Shown: piece after piece, positions 1-7,752 of the stretch
Position numbering within the stretch: the stretch's first letter is position 1
Layout of the letters: every line of letters begins with the position of its first letter
From: an alpha proteobacterium L41A
GTDB lineage: Bacteria; Pseudomonadota; Alphaproteobacteria; Caulobacterales; Caulobacteraceae
Assembly: GCA_000335735.1 (NCBI GenBank)
Contig: AMYY01000022.1
Span: 1 to 56,025 of the forward strand
Reading direction: 5' to 3'
Length of the DNA: 56,025 nt
The notes under the pieces: generated by a model
Databases searched by the model: none
Told to the model about the DNA's origin: nothing
Seen by the model: only the letters and a program-made list of their open reading frames with translations
Made by a program: the position numbers and the translations under genes

Positions 1-121
1 CGGCAGCGTTAAGTTGCACATAGCATGGCAATGAAGCAGAGCAATCAATTTCAATCCTGAGTTACGTTATATGCGATCCCAAGTGAGTTTAGCGCTTGGT
101 GCTTTGACTAGAAGTGGCCCC

Positions 122-574
122 ATGCCCTCCATCCTCTTTGTCTGCCTCGGCAACATCTGTCGCTCGCCCCTCGCCGAGGCCGCCCTGCGCGCCGAGGCGG
201 AGCGGCTGCATCTCGACTTGGTCGTCGATTCCGCCGGGACCGGGGACTGGCATGCGGGCGAGCCGCCAGACCCGAGGGCGCAGGCGACGGCGCGGCGGCA
301 TGGGGTCGAGATTTCGGGGTTGAGGGCGCGGCATGTGACGCAGGCGGACTTTCGCCGCTTCACCCATGTGATCGCCTTGGACCACGAGAACCTGAAAAAC
401 CTGCGCCGCCTGCGTCCCGATGACGCGACCGCCGAACTCAGCCTGCTGCTCGACCACGTCCCCGGCCGCGAGGGTCAGGCCGTCGCCGACCCCTATTTCG
501 GCGACGACGACGGGTTCGAGATCACCTGGGCCGAGGTGACGGCGGCGGCGAAGGGCCTGATCGCCAAACTCTGA
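122..574 (+). CDS. Low molecular weight protein-tyrosine phosphatase
   Basis: The 150-residue product has the cysteine-phosphatase P-loop near its N-terminus (CLGNICRS, nucleophile C8, R14) and the general-acid aspartate in a DPY motif at D123. Both are hallmarks of the LMW-PTP family, which hydrolyses phosphotyrosine and sometimes low-molecular phosphate esters in the cytoplasm. The ATG at 122 is chosen because it puts the P-loop at the usual distance from the N-terminus. An upstream in-frame ATG at 71 would add 17 residues that do not look like the family. The length is normal. The downstream neighbour is a palindromic repeat, so the gene is probably monocistronic. Its substrate cannot be read from the sequence; exopolysaccharide-type PTPs normally sit beside a tyrosine kinase, and none is seen here. 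Confidence 0.93.
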   Translation: MPSILFVCLGNICRSPLAEAALRAEAERLHLDLVVDSAGTGDWHAGEPPDPRAQATARRHGVEISGLRARHVTQADFRRFTHVIALDHENLKNLRRLRPDDATAELSLLLDHVPGREGQAVADPYFGDDDGFEITWAEVTAAAKGLIAKL

Positions 575-576
575 CA

Positions 577-743
577 CCCTCTCCCGTTGGGAGAGGGCTT
601 GAGCGCCCGAGAGCGTGAGCGATCGGCCCTTGCGCGAAAGGGTGAGGGTCGGATGTCGGCCTAGGTCACTGCGACGGCTCACGCCGACTGACGGACCCGA
701 CCCTCATCCGGCGCTCGCGCCACCTTCTCCCAACGGGAGAAGG
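577..743. repeat. Inverted pair of intergenic palindromic repeats
   Basis: Two related elements face each other. The left one begins with the hairpin CCCTCTCCCGTTGGGAGAGGG at 577-597 without its last base and ends GGTGAGGGTCGG near 652. The right one (695-743) read on the minus strand begins CCTTCTCCCGTTGGGAGAAG and ends GATGAGGGTCGG. They share the sequence TCTCCCGTTGGGAGA and the GTGAGGG/ATGAGGG tail. Such CCCTCTCCC...GTGAGGG units are common between genes in alphaproteobacterial genomes. The left hairpin may also end transcription of the phosphatase gene, but it has no T-tract. Confidence 0.75.
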
Positions 744-783
744 ACCGGAAGTCGCACGTCCGCAACTGACGTAGCGCCGGTCT

Positions 784-1248
784 ATGGCTGGGATCATGAC
801 CGAGCCCTATCGCATCCGTGAAGCCGCCGTCTGGGCCCAGGCCCGCACCGACTATCTGTCGGGTCTCAGCGCCGAGGCCGTGTGTCGTCGCCACGACCTG
901 GGCCTGTCCGCCTTTCGCCGCCGCGCCCGCAAATACGGCTGGCGGCGCAGCGATCAGGTCGAACCGCCGCCCGGCGAGCTGGACCTGAACCTCTATTCCG
1001 ACCTGGACATGGACGATCTGGCCCGCACCGCGCGCCTGCGCTTCGCCGAGGCGGTCGAGGGCGGGCGCGCGTCGGACGCCCGCCGCTGGCGCGCCCTGGC
1101 CGACGAACTGACCCGCGAGGCCCGCGCCTTCGATCGGGACTTCTTCAGGGGCATGAGCCGCGAGGAGGTGGCCGCCTCGCTGGAAGAGATGCGCCTCGAG
1201 ATCGAGGCGGAGGACGAGGCCCTGCTGGGACCGCCGCCCGAGGACTGA
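784..1248 (+). CDS. Hypothetical protein with N-terminal helix-turn-helix
   Basis: The 154-residue product is not recognised as a named family. Residues 8-55 look like a small helix-turn-helix of the kind found in terminase small subunits and transposase-like DNA-binding domains: a YLSGLSAEAVCRRHDL helix pair followed by LSAFRRRARKYGWRR. The remainder is charged and predicted helical, rich in Arg, Ala and Glu, and ends in an acidic tail. An ATG at 796 (MTEPYRIRE) is an equally plausible start. It converges on rsmD across a strong hairpin at 1276-1310. No phage genes surround it, so a resident regulator or adaptor is more likely than a terminase. Confidence 0.72.
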   Translation: MAGIMTEPYRIREAAVWAQARTDYLSGLSAEAVCRRHDLGLSAFRRRARKYGWRRSDQVEPPPGELDLNLYSDLDMDDLARTARLRFAEAVEGGRASDARRWRALADELTREARAFDRDFFRGMSREEVAASLEEMRLEIEAEDEALLGPPPED

Positions 1249-1275
1249 GGCCGTTGCGACCCGCTCGCAAAAATC

Positions 1276-1310
1276 TGCACGAAAGTGCACTGTAAAAACT
1301 CACAGTGCAC
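1276..1310. terminator. Bidirectional hairpin terminator between converging genes
   Basis: A perfect 9-bp inverted repeat, GTGCACTGT (1285-1293) and ACAGTGCAC (1302-1310), flanks an A-rich loop. It is followed by ATTTT on the plus strand and, beyond a second hairpin, by ATTTTT on the minus strand. It lies in the 71-bp gap between converging genes, as expected of a shared terminator. The left arm can also form a smaller alternative hairpin, TGCAC-GAAA-GTGCA (1276-1289), with a GNRA tetraloop. Confidence 0.75.
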
Positions 1311-1319
1311 ATTTTCCGC

Positions 1320-1895
1320 TCAGACGGCGGGGTCCGCCACCTTCAGGAACAGCACCCTGGCTGCGCCATAGTCGCGCGCGTCCAGCCGCTGATAGCCGGG
1401 GGTGTCGATCTCCGGCTCGTCCGACCCGCGCTCGAACACCACCAGGGCGCCGGGCTTGAGCCAGCTTCCCTCGATCAGCCGCGCCAGCGTCTGCTCACCC
1501 AGCCCCTTGCCATAGGGCGGGTCCAGAAAGGCCAGGTCGAACGCCTCGGCGATCGGGCCGGGCCGCACGCCCAGGTCCGTCGCGCTCCGGCGATGCACCC
1601 GCGTGCGTCCCATCAGCCCATAGGCGTCGGCGTTCTCGCGGATCGCACCGCGCGCCCCGTCGTCCGTCTCGACGAACAGGCAGAAGCCCGCGCCCCGGCT
1701 GACCGCCTCGAACCCCAGGGCGCCCGATCCGGCGTACAGGTCGATGACCCGCAAGCCTTGCAAACTCTCGCCCCAGGCGGCGTGTTCCAGCACGTTGAAC
1801 ACGGCTTGGCGCGCGCGGTCCGAGGTCGGGCGCGTGCCCTGCCCCTCCGGCGCGACGATGGCCCGGCCCTTCAGGCTTCCGGCGACGATCCGCAT
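1320..1895 (-). CDS. rsmD: 16S rRNA (guanine(966)-N2)-methyltransferase RsmD
   Basis: RsmD methylates G966 of 16S rRNA in the assembled 30S subunit, using S-adenosylmethionine. The 191-residue product opens with the family signature MRIVAGSLKGR and RPTSDRARQAVFN. It then shows SAM motif I (DLYAGSGALGFEA, about 52-64) and the N6/N2-methylase motif DPPYGKGL (125-132). Length matches the family. It lies 4 bp downstream of the GFA-type gene, with the rluB-like gene beyond that, all on the minus strand. This is a common alphaproteobacterial cluster of RNA-modification genes and suggests co-transcription. Confidence 0.95.
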   Translation of the reverse strand: MRIVAGSLKGRAIVAPEGQGTRPTSDRARQAVFNVLEHAAWGESLQGLRVIDLYAGSGALGFEAVSRGAGFCLFVETDDGARGAIRENADAYGLMGRTRVHRRSATDLGVRPGPIAEAFDLAFLDPPYGKGLGEQTLARLIEGSWLKPGALVVFERGSDEPEIDTPGYQRLDARDYGAARVLFLKVADPAV

Positions 1896-1899
1896 GGTT

Positions 1900-2310
1900 T
1901 CAGGCCTCAGGCGGCGCGAACTGCGCCCATAGCTCGTGCGTCGTCAGGCGCGGCCGCTCGCCCGCCAGCGCATAGGTCGCCGGCTTGCTCTCGATGCAGA
2001 ACTCGTCCTCCAGGGCGAAGACCGACGGATCGTCGAACGCCTGGGCCGAGACCATGGTGATCGCTCCGTCGTTCGAGCGCCAGAACAGGCCGGTCCCGCA
2101 GGCGGGACAGAACTGTCGCGTCGCCCACTCGGACGACACATAGGTCGCCACCTCGCCCGTGACCGTGACGCTGTCGCCGCAGTCCACGCTGAACAGGATG
2201 CCGCCCGACTGCCGCCGACAGGTCGGGCAGTGGCAGGCGTGCATCCCGCCGTTCGGCGTCGCGGTGAAGGTGACGGCGCCGCACAAGCACCGCCCGGTCG
2301 AGATCGTCAT
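1900..2310 (-). CDS. GFA/CENP-V family zinc protein
   Basis: The 136-residue product has the zinc-binding pattern of the GFA (glutathione-dependent formaldehyde-activating enzyme-like) fold: CLCG at 8-11, CHCPTC at 26-31 and CPACG at 68-72, with FWRSNDG after the last pair. Founding members were linked to S-hydroxymethylglutathione formation, but most family members have no assigned reaction, so a formaldehyde role is not claimed. It sits between rsmD and the rluB-like gene with short spacers (4 and 23 bp) and is probably carried on the same transcript without an evident functional link. Confidence 0.9.
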   Translation of the reverse strand: MTISTGRCLCGAVTFTATPNGGMHACHCPTCRRQSGGILFSVDCGDSVTVTGEVATYVSSEWATRQFCPACGTGLFWRSNDGAITMVSAQAFDDPSVFALEDEFCIESKPATYALAGERPRLTTHELWAQFAPPEA

Positions 2311-2333
2311 CGCTCAGTCCTCGGCAGCGATCC

Positions 2334-3887
2334 TCAGCGGGGCGTGCGCGGTTTGCCGCCTGGCCCGCGTCCGCTCGTTCCAGACGGACCGGCCGGCTTG
2401 CCCCCGCCGCCCGTGCGAGGCTTAAAGTCGCGGCCGCCGGTCGGCTTTCCGCCGGGACCGCCTGCGCGAGGGCCGGAACCGGCGCGTCCCGCGGGCTTGG
2501 CGCCGGGCTTGCCGCGCCGATCGTCGATGAACTGGTCGTCGCGCGGCTTGAAGGCGCGCTTGGGCCGGTCTCGGTCCTCACGCGCCGGCCGATCGCCGGC
2601 CGGGGCGGTGCGCTCGCGCGGCTTGAAGGTCTTGGAATGCTCGAACTTGGGCGCGGCCTTGGCCCAGCCGGCCTTCTTGGCCGGACGCTCGCGGCGCTCG
2701 ACCGCATCGGCCTTGAACGTGGATTGGGCCGTCTCGGCGGCGCGAACGCGGCTGGGCTTGCGCGACGGATCCGACATCGCCGAGCCCGACCGACCCTTGA
2801 CGATGGGGGTCGAGACCCGACGGCCGGGGATGGGCGCGGGCGTCTCGACCGTATTGCCGGTCGGCAGGTTCTCGGGCCGGATGTAGTCGCCCAGCAGTTC
2901 GCGGATCACGCGCGGCCCGACCTCTTCCACCGATCCGACCGGCAGCACGTCCAGGCGGAACGGCCCATAGGCCAGGCGGATCAGCCGGTTGACCGTCAGG
3001 CCGACGGACTCCAGCACCTTCCTGACTTCGCGGTTCTTGCCCTCGGTGATCGACACAGAAATCCACAGGTTCGCCGGCGCCTTGCCGTCTTCGGACTTGG
3101 ACTCCTTGGCCTTGTCCAACTTGGCCTCGATAGGACCATAGGAGACGCCGTCCACGACCACGCCGTCTTTCAGCGCGTCCAGCTGTTCCTGGGTGATCTT
3201 GCCCCGCGCCCGCGCCCGGTACTGACGCACCAGCGAGGTCGAAGGCAGTTCCAGCGCCCGGCTCAGCTCGCCGTCGTTGGTCAGCAGCAGCAGGCCTTCG
3301 GTCGCAAGGTCCAGCCGTCCGACCGAGATCACGCGCGGCAGGCCGGCCGGCAGGGCGTCGAACACCGTCGGCCGTCCCGTCGGATCGCTGTGGCTGGTCA
3401 ACAGGCCCGCCGGCTTGTGATAGCGCCAGACGCGCGCCGCCTGGGTCGAGCCGATGGGCTTGCCGTCCACGGTGATCACGTCGTCGCGCGTCACCAGCGT
3501 CGCAGGCGTATCCAGGATGCGCCCGTTGACCGCCACCTTGCCCAGACCGATCAGCCGTTCGACCTCGCGGCGCGAGGCGATGCCGGCGCGGGCCATGGTC
3601 TTGGCGATTCGCTCTGCGCGCAGAGGCGTCTCAGGCGTCTTGGACTTGCCGTCCTTGCCGCCCTTATCGGTGCGGGGCCGGTCGCTACGCGGCTTGTCGC
3701 TGCGGGGGCGGTCGGCCTTGTCGCCGAACCGCTTGGCGCCGTCTTCGCGAGGGCCGCGCGGCTTGTCGCCGAATGATCTCGTCCCGTCGCCGCTCTTGCG
3801 GGGACCGGAGGATTTAAAGGGCCGGGGCGACCGTTCGTCTTGACGGGCGCGGGGCTTCTTGTCGTTGTCGTCTGTATGGCGGACCAT
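2334..3887 (-). CDS. rluB: RsuA/RluB-family pseudouridine synthase with long basic tails
   Basis: This enzyme isomerises a uridine in rRNA; the RluB branch acts on 23S U2605. The catalytic core has an S4 RNA-binding domain (about 91-140, RIAKTMARAGIASRREVER) and the family signature GRLDLATEGLLLLTNDG with catalytic D193. The start at 3887 (MVRHTDD) is preferred; it overlaps the divergent tadA start by 12 bp. At 517 residues it is far longer than the roughly 290-residue E. coli RluB. The extra length is an N-terminal Lys/Arg/Asp-rich segment with repeated RSDKPR-like units and a C-terminal Gly/Lys/Pro/Arg-rich tail ending GPGGKPRTPR. These tails are probably disordered RNA-binding extensions. 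Confidence 0.9.
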   Translation of the reverse strand: MVRHTDDNDKKPRARQDERSPRPFKSSGPRKSGDGTRSFGDKPRGPREDGAKRFGDKADRPRSDKPRSDRPRTDKGGKDGKSKTPETPLRAERIAKTMARAGIASRREVERLIGLGKVAVNGRILDTPATLVTRDDVITVDGKPIGSTQAARVWRYHKPAGLLTSHSDPTGRPTVFDALPAGLPRVISVGRLDLATEGLLLLTNDGELSRALELPSTSLVRQYRARARGKITQEQLDALKDGVVVDGVSYGPIEAKLDKAKESKSEDGKAPANLWISVSITEGKNREVRKVLESVGLTVNRLIRLAYGPFRLDVLPVGSVEEVGPRVIRELLGDYIRPENLPTGNTVETPAPIPGRRVSTPIVKGRSGSAMSDPSRKPSRVRAAETAQSTFKADAVERRERPAKKAGWAKAAPKFEHSKTFKPRERTAPAGDRPAREDRDRPKRAFKPRDDQFIDDRRGKPGAKPAGRAGSGPRAGGPGGKPTGGRDFKPRTGGGGKPAGPSGTSGRGPGGKPRTPR

Positions 3888-4358
3888 GATGAGCGGTTCA
3901 TGCGCATGGCGCTGGACCAAGCGCAAGCGGCGGCGGACGCAGGAGAGGTGCCCGTGGGCGCAATTCTTGTCGATCCTGCCTCAGGTGAGGTAATTTCGAC
4001 CGGCGCCAATGGTCCCATTGCGGCTCGCGATCCCACCGCCCATGCCGAGATCGTCGCCATGCGGCGCGCGGCGACGGCGCTGGACAACTACCGCCTGACC
4101 GGGCTGACCCTTTATGTGACGCTGGAGCCCTGCGCCATGTGCGCCGGCGCCATCAGCCATGCCCGCATCGGCCGCGTCGTCTGGGCCGCCGACGATCCCA
4201 AGGGCGGCGCCGTCATCCACGGCCCGCGCCTGTTCGAACAACCCACCTGCCACTGGCGCCCGACGACGGCCTCAGGCCTTCTGGCGAACGAGGCGTCCGC
4301 CCTGCTCAAGTCGTTCTTCCGTCAAAGACGGGGAACGGCGACAGGCGGCGCACGTTAG
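3876..4358 (+). CDS. tadA: tRNA-specific adenosine deaminase TadA
   Basis: TadA deaminates A34 to inosine in the anticodon of tRNA-Arg(ACG). The 160-residue product has the zinc and catalytic motif HAE (56-58), with E58 as proton shuttle, and PCAMC (85-89) supplying two zinc cysteines, plus EVPVGAI near the N-terminus. The start at 3876 (MADHDERF) is favoured; ATG 3900 (MRMALDQ) is the alternative that would remove the overlap with rluB. The two genes are divergent with interlocking 5' ends, so each promoter must lie inside the other gene. No clear ribosome-binding site is seen before either start. Confidence 0.93.
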   Translation: MADHDERFMRMALDQAQAAADAGEVPVGAILVDPASGEVISTGANGPIAARDPTAHAEIVAMRRAATALDNYRLTGLTLYVTLEPCAMCAGAISHARIGRVVWAADDPKGGAVIHGPRLFEQPTCHWRPTTASGLLANEASALLKSFFRQRRGTATGGAR

Positions 4359-4406
4359 ACCGCCGCGAAAGCGGCGCCGTTGGGCGACGCCGTGGAGGGA
4401 AAGACC

Positions 4407-4832
4407 TTGTTCAAGCCGGATCTGCCGCAGTCGATCGTGTTCAGCGGCTTAGCCGCCTTGGCCCTCCTCACCGCCTGCGGCGCCGATCCCGACAAGGCTC
4501 CGCGCACCGGCGACGAGGTCAAGGAACGCGCCATCCAGGCCCAGACCGCCCGCCAGCGCACCGGCGCCGAAATCCAGGACCGCACCCTGAACCGCGTCGT
4601 CCACACCGTCTATCTTTGCGACAACGGCGAGCGCCTGTCGGTCGACTTCGACAACCCGCGCCAGATGGCCACCGTCCGCAATTCGTCCGGCGAGGCCATC
4701 GACCTGTATCAGGAACGCGCCGCCGACGGCATCTGGTACCGCGCCTCCAACGTCGAACTACGCGGCAAGGGCGTCCTCGCCACCTGGTCCGTCGAAGGCC
4801 GTCAGCCGACGGAATGCCGCGCGGTCGACTGA
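4407..4832 (+). CDS. Lipoprotein with MliC-like domain
   Basis: The C-terminal half resembles MliC/PliC, periplasmic lipoproteins that inhibit C-type lysozyme. The pattern is VYLCDNGERLSVDF, a central IDLYQERAADGIWYRA segment, then GKGVLATWSVEG and a closing cysteine in PTECRAVD. The N-terminus is a lipoprotein signal with lipobox LTAC, C24 being the lipidated residue. The chosen start is TTG at 4407, because GGAGGGA lies six bases upstream. GTG 4392 and TTG 4380 are in frame but lack a ribosome-binding site. The product is 141 residues. It follows tadA by 48 bp. Lysozyme inhibition is inferred from domain likeness only. Confidence 0.78.
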   Translation: MFKPDLPQSIVFSGLAALALLTACGADPDKAPRTGDEVKERAIQAQTARQRTGAEIQDRTLNRVVHTVYLCDNGERLSVDFDNPRQMATVRNSSGEAIDLYQERAADGIWYRASNVELRGKGVLATWSVEGRQPTECRAVD

Positions 4833-4872
4833 TCGCGTTGCGATCCCCTTCGCGTCTGCCTAGCTCCGCCTC

Positions 4873-5919
4873 ATGTCCCTGATCGAACAGCTGGGCCTGA
4901 CCGTCCCGATCATCCAGGCGCCGATGGCCGGCGTCTCGACGCCCCAGATGGCCGCCGCCGTTTGCGACGCCGGCGCGCTCGGCTCCATCGCCGTCGGGGC
5001 CACGAATGCGAACGGTGCGAGCCGGATGATCGCCGAGACGCGGGTGCTGACCGACCGGCCCTTCAACGTCAATCTGTTCGTCCACGCCGCGCCGCGCCGT
5101 GATGTCGCTGTCGAATCCGCCTGGCTTCAAGCCTTGACGCCGCAGTTCCAGGCGTTCGGCGCGACCCCGCCCGCCGGGCTGAACACCATCTACCAGAGCT
5201 TCGCCGACGACGACGCCATGCTGTCGGCGCTGCTCGCCGATGCGCCCCGCGTCGTCAGCTTCCATTTCGGCCTGCCCGACGCCGAGCGGATTCGCGCCTT
5301 GAAACAAGCCGGTTGCCTGCTGCTGGCGACCGCCACCAATCTCGATGAAGCCCTGGCCTGCAAGGCGGCCGGCATGGACGCGGTTGTAGCCCAAGGCTGG
5401 GAGGCCGGCGGTCATCGCGGGATGTTCGATCCTGACGCCAAGGACAGCCGCCTAGGGACGCTGGCGCTGACCCGTCTTCTGGTGTTGCGCACCGGCCTGC
5501 CGGTCATTGCGGCAGGCGGGATTATGGATGGGCGAGGCGTGCGCGCCGCCCTGGACCTGGGCGCCGTCGCGGCCCAACTCGGCACCGCCTTCATCGCCTG
5601 CCCCGAAAGCGCGGCCGACGCCGCCTATCGCGACGCTCTGGCCAGCGACGCGGCGCACCACACGACCATGACCCGCGCCATCTCCGGTCGCCCTGCCCGT
5701 TGCCTGCGCAACCGCTTCACCGAATGGGGCGGGCAAAGCGCAGGGGTCATCCCGGACTATCCAGTCGCCTATGATGCGGGCAAGGCCCTGAACGCCGCAG
5801 CAAAGGCCGCCGGCGAGACCGGTTTCGGCGCCCAATGGGCGGGTCAGGGCGCCCCGCTGGCGCGCGCCATGCCCGCCGCCGACCTGATCTCAGTGTTGGT
5901 CGCGGAGATGCGGGTCTAG
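4873..5919 (+). CDS. Nitronate monooxygenase (2-nitropropane dioxygenase family)
   Basis: An FMN-dependent TIM-barrel enzyme that oxidises alkyl nitronates such as propionate-3-nitronate. Diagnostic elements in the 348-residue product are the N-terminal PIIQAPMAGVSTPQM, the AQGWEAGGHRG loop that contacts FMN and substrate (about 174-184), the phosphate-binding VIAAGGI, and QLGTAFIACPES. Length fits class I NMOs. It is transcribed towards aroB with only 38 bp between the stops and no hairpin. The physiological substrate is unknown. FabK-like enoyl reductases share the fold, but the loop sequences here fit NMO better. Confidence 0.9.
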   Translation: MSLIEQLGLTVPIIQAPMAGVSTPQMAAAVCDAGALGSIAVGATNANGASRMIAETRVLTDRPFNVNLFVHAAPRRDVAVESAWLQALTPQFQAFGATPPAGLNTIYQSFADDDAMLSALLADAPRVVSFHFGLPDAERIRALKQAGCLLLATATNLDEALACKAAGMDAVVAQGWEAGGHRGMFDPDAKDSRLGTLALTRLLVLRTGLPVIAAGGIMDGRGVRAALDLGAVAAQLGTAFIACPESAADAAYRDALASDAAHHTTMTRAISGRPARCLRNRFTEWGGQSAGVIPDYPVAYDAGKALNAAAKAAGETGFGAQWAGQGAPLARAMPAADLISVLVAEMRV

Positions 5920-5957
5920 ACGAACACCGCCAGTCGCGGGTCCAGCGCCTCGCCCAC

Positions 5958-7064
5958 TCAGCCGGTCGCGCCTTCCTCGATCAGGAAGCCCCGCACCTTG
6001 GTCGCATCCATGCCCTTGGCGACGAAGGCCTGGCCTATGCCGCGCGCCAGGATCAGGGTCAGCGCCCCGCCCTCGGCCTTCTTGTCGCCCGCCATCAGGG
6101 CCAGCAGACGGTCGGCTGCGAACGATCCCGCCTGATCCAGCCGCGTCGGCAGACCCGCCGCCGCGACCACCGCCTCGACCCGCGCCACGTCATCCTCCGA
6201 ACACAGGGCTTCACCCGCCGAATAGCGAAAGGCCATGCAACAGCCGAGCGCCACCGCCTCGCCGTGCGCCAGCGCACCTTCATCGAAGCCGACCTCGGTC
6301 TCGATCGCATGGCCGAAGGTGTGGCCCAGGTTCAGCAGGGCGCGTCGCCCCGCCTCCTTCTCGTCCTCGCCGACCACCGCGCTCTTGATCTCGACCGAGC
6401 GGATCACCGCCCGTTCCAGCGCCGCCGGATCGCCCTTGGCGCCCACAGCCCCCTCGCCCGCCAGCCAGTCGAAGAAGGGCGCGTCGCAGATCAGTCCGTG
6501 TTTCAGCACCTCGGCCCAGCCGGACCTCACCTGGCGTTCCGGCAGCGTCGCCAGCACGTCGATGTCCGCCAGCACCAGACGCGGCTGATGAAACGCGCCG
6601 ACCAGATTCTTTCCGCGCGGCGTATCGATGGCTGTCTTGCCGCCGACGGACGAGTCGACCTGGGCCAGCAAAGTCGTCGGAATTTGCACGAAGTCGATGC
6701 CGCGCATGAACAGGGCCGCCGCCAGTCCGGCCAGATCGCCCACGACCCCGCCGCCCAGGGCGATGACCACGTCCTTGCGATCCAGCCCGATCTCCAGCAG
6801 CCGGTCCAGCACCCGCTCCAGCTCGGCGAAGGACTTGGAGCCCTCGCCCGCCGGCACCGCCACGATCTCGCTGGTCACGCCCGCCGCCGTCAGCGACGTG
6901 GTCAGGGTCTCGGCGTGGATGCCCGCAACCGTCTCGTCGGTGATGATGACCGTCCGCCCCTTGGCCAACGGCGCGATGTGTGCGCCGGCCTGCGCCAGCA
7001 GCCCGCGCCCCACCACGACGTCATAGGCGGCAAAGGCCCCGCCGCTGACCGGAATGATCGTCAT
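5958..7064 (-). CDS. aroB: 3-dehydroquinate synthase
   Basis: AroB converts DAHP to 3-dehydroquinate, step two of the shikimate pathway, using NAD and a divalent metal. The 368-residue product shows the NAD-binding [10 protein letters not shown], the substrate loop [20 protein letters not shown], the metal-site segment [12 protein letters not shown] and the histidine motif [11 protein letters not shown]. It overlaps the end of aroK by 4 bp (ATGA, 7061-7064), so translation is probably coupled. Kinase plus synthase side by side is the usual bacterial aroKB arrangement. Confidence 0.97.
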   Translation of the reverse strand: MTIIPVSGGAFAAYDVVVGRGLLAQAGAHIAPLAKGRTVIITDETVAGIHAETLTTSLTAAGVTSEIVAVPAGEGSKSFAELERVLDRLLEIGLDRKDVVIALGGGVVGDLAGLAAALFMRGIDFVQIPTTLLAQVDSSVGGKTAIDTPRGKNLVGAFHQPRLVLADIDVLATLPERQVRSGWAEVLKHGLICDAPFFDWLAGEGAVGAKGDPAALERAVIRSVEIKSAVVGEDEKEAGRRALLNLGHTFGHAIETEVGFDEGALAHGEAVALGCCMAFRYSAGEALCSEDDVARVEAVVAAAGLPTRLDQAGSFAADRLLALMAGDKKAEGGALTLILARGIGQAFVAKGMDATKVRGFLIEEGATG

Positions 7065-7627
7065 TGCGGGGTCTCCGTGCGTCGTCTCTGGCGCCAGTGT
7101 CGGCGCAGGTTCTTGTGAATGGCGTCCACCGCCTGGCCGTGCGAGCCCTGCCCGACGTCCACGGTCACATCGGCCTCGCCGTAGATGGGATAGCGCGCCT
7201 CCGCCAGGGTCGTCAGCACCTCCAGCGGATCCTTGCCCCGCAGCAGCGGCCGCGTGTCGCGCCGCGCCACCCGCTCCGCGATGACCGCCAGATCGGCCCT
7301 CAGCCAGACCGTGTCGGCCCTGGCCTTCAGCATCGCCCGCGTCTCCGGGTTCATCATCGCCCCGCCGCCGGTCGCCAGCACGATGGGCGGCCCCTCCAGC
7401 AGGCGGCGGATCACCCGCGCCTCGCCCGCGCGGAACTCGGCCTCGCCCAGGGCGGCGAAAATTTCGGACACCGTCATCCCGGCCGCCGCCTCGATCTCCA
7501 CATCTCCGTCCGCAAACGGCAGTCGCAGCCGATTGGCCAGCCGACGCCCGACCGACGATTTGCCCACCCCCATCAGGCCGACCAGGGCTATGGTGCGGGT
7601 CGGACCCGGATTCGCGCGCCGCCTCAT
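7061..7627 (-). CDS. aroK: Shikimate kinase
   Basis: AroK phosphorylates shikimate at the 3-hydroxyl with ATP. The 188-residue product has a Walker A loop ([15 protein letters not shown], about 17-31), the substrate aspartate region FADGDVEIE, the FRAGEARVI segment, the glycine-rich GGGAMM loop and the lid arginine in RDTRPLL. It is the first gene of aroK-aroB. Its start lies 125 bp from the divergent xerD start, so the promoters share that gap. A 21-codon open frame (7624-7689) overlaps the aroK start by 4 bp and could couple translation, but there is no further support for it. Confidence 0.95.
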   Translation of the reverse strand: MRRRANPGPTRTIALVGLMGVGKSSVGRRLANRLRLPFADGDVEIEAAAGMTVSEIFAALGEAEFRAGEARVIRRLLEGPPIVLATGGGAMMNPETRAMLKARADTVWLRADLAVIAERVARRDTRPLLRGKDPLEVLTTLAEARYPIYGEADVTVDVGQGSHGQAVDAIHKNLRRHWRQRRRTETPQ

Positions 7628-7752
7628 CCGGCGGCTCCGGCGGAACGGTCGGTCGAGAGGAAGGCGAAGGCGGCGGCGCGGGCAGGCATGATCCAGAAAA
7701 CCTCTACACCAAGCCTGACCTTGCGCCAGTCGTTCAGGCTGTGGATCGCCGC

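Noticed and set aside
1..121. Possible gene end or start at the left edge
   Set aside because: Only short frames, no ribosome-binding site or recognisable residues; nothing supportable before the phosphatase gene.
7624..7689. A 21-codon frame overlapping the aroK start by 4 bp, possible coupling leader
   Set aside because: No ribosome-binding site, and Ala-rich composition typical of random frames in this GC range.
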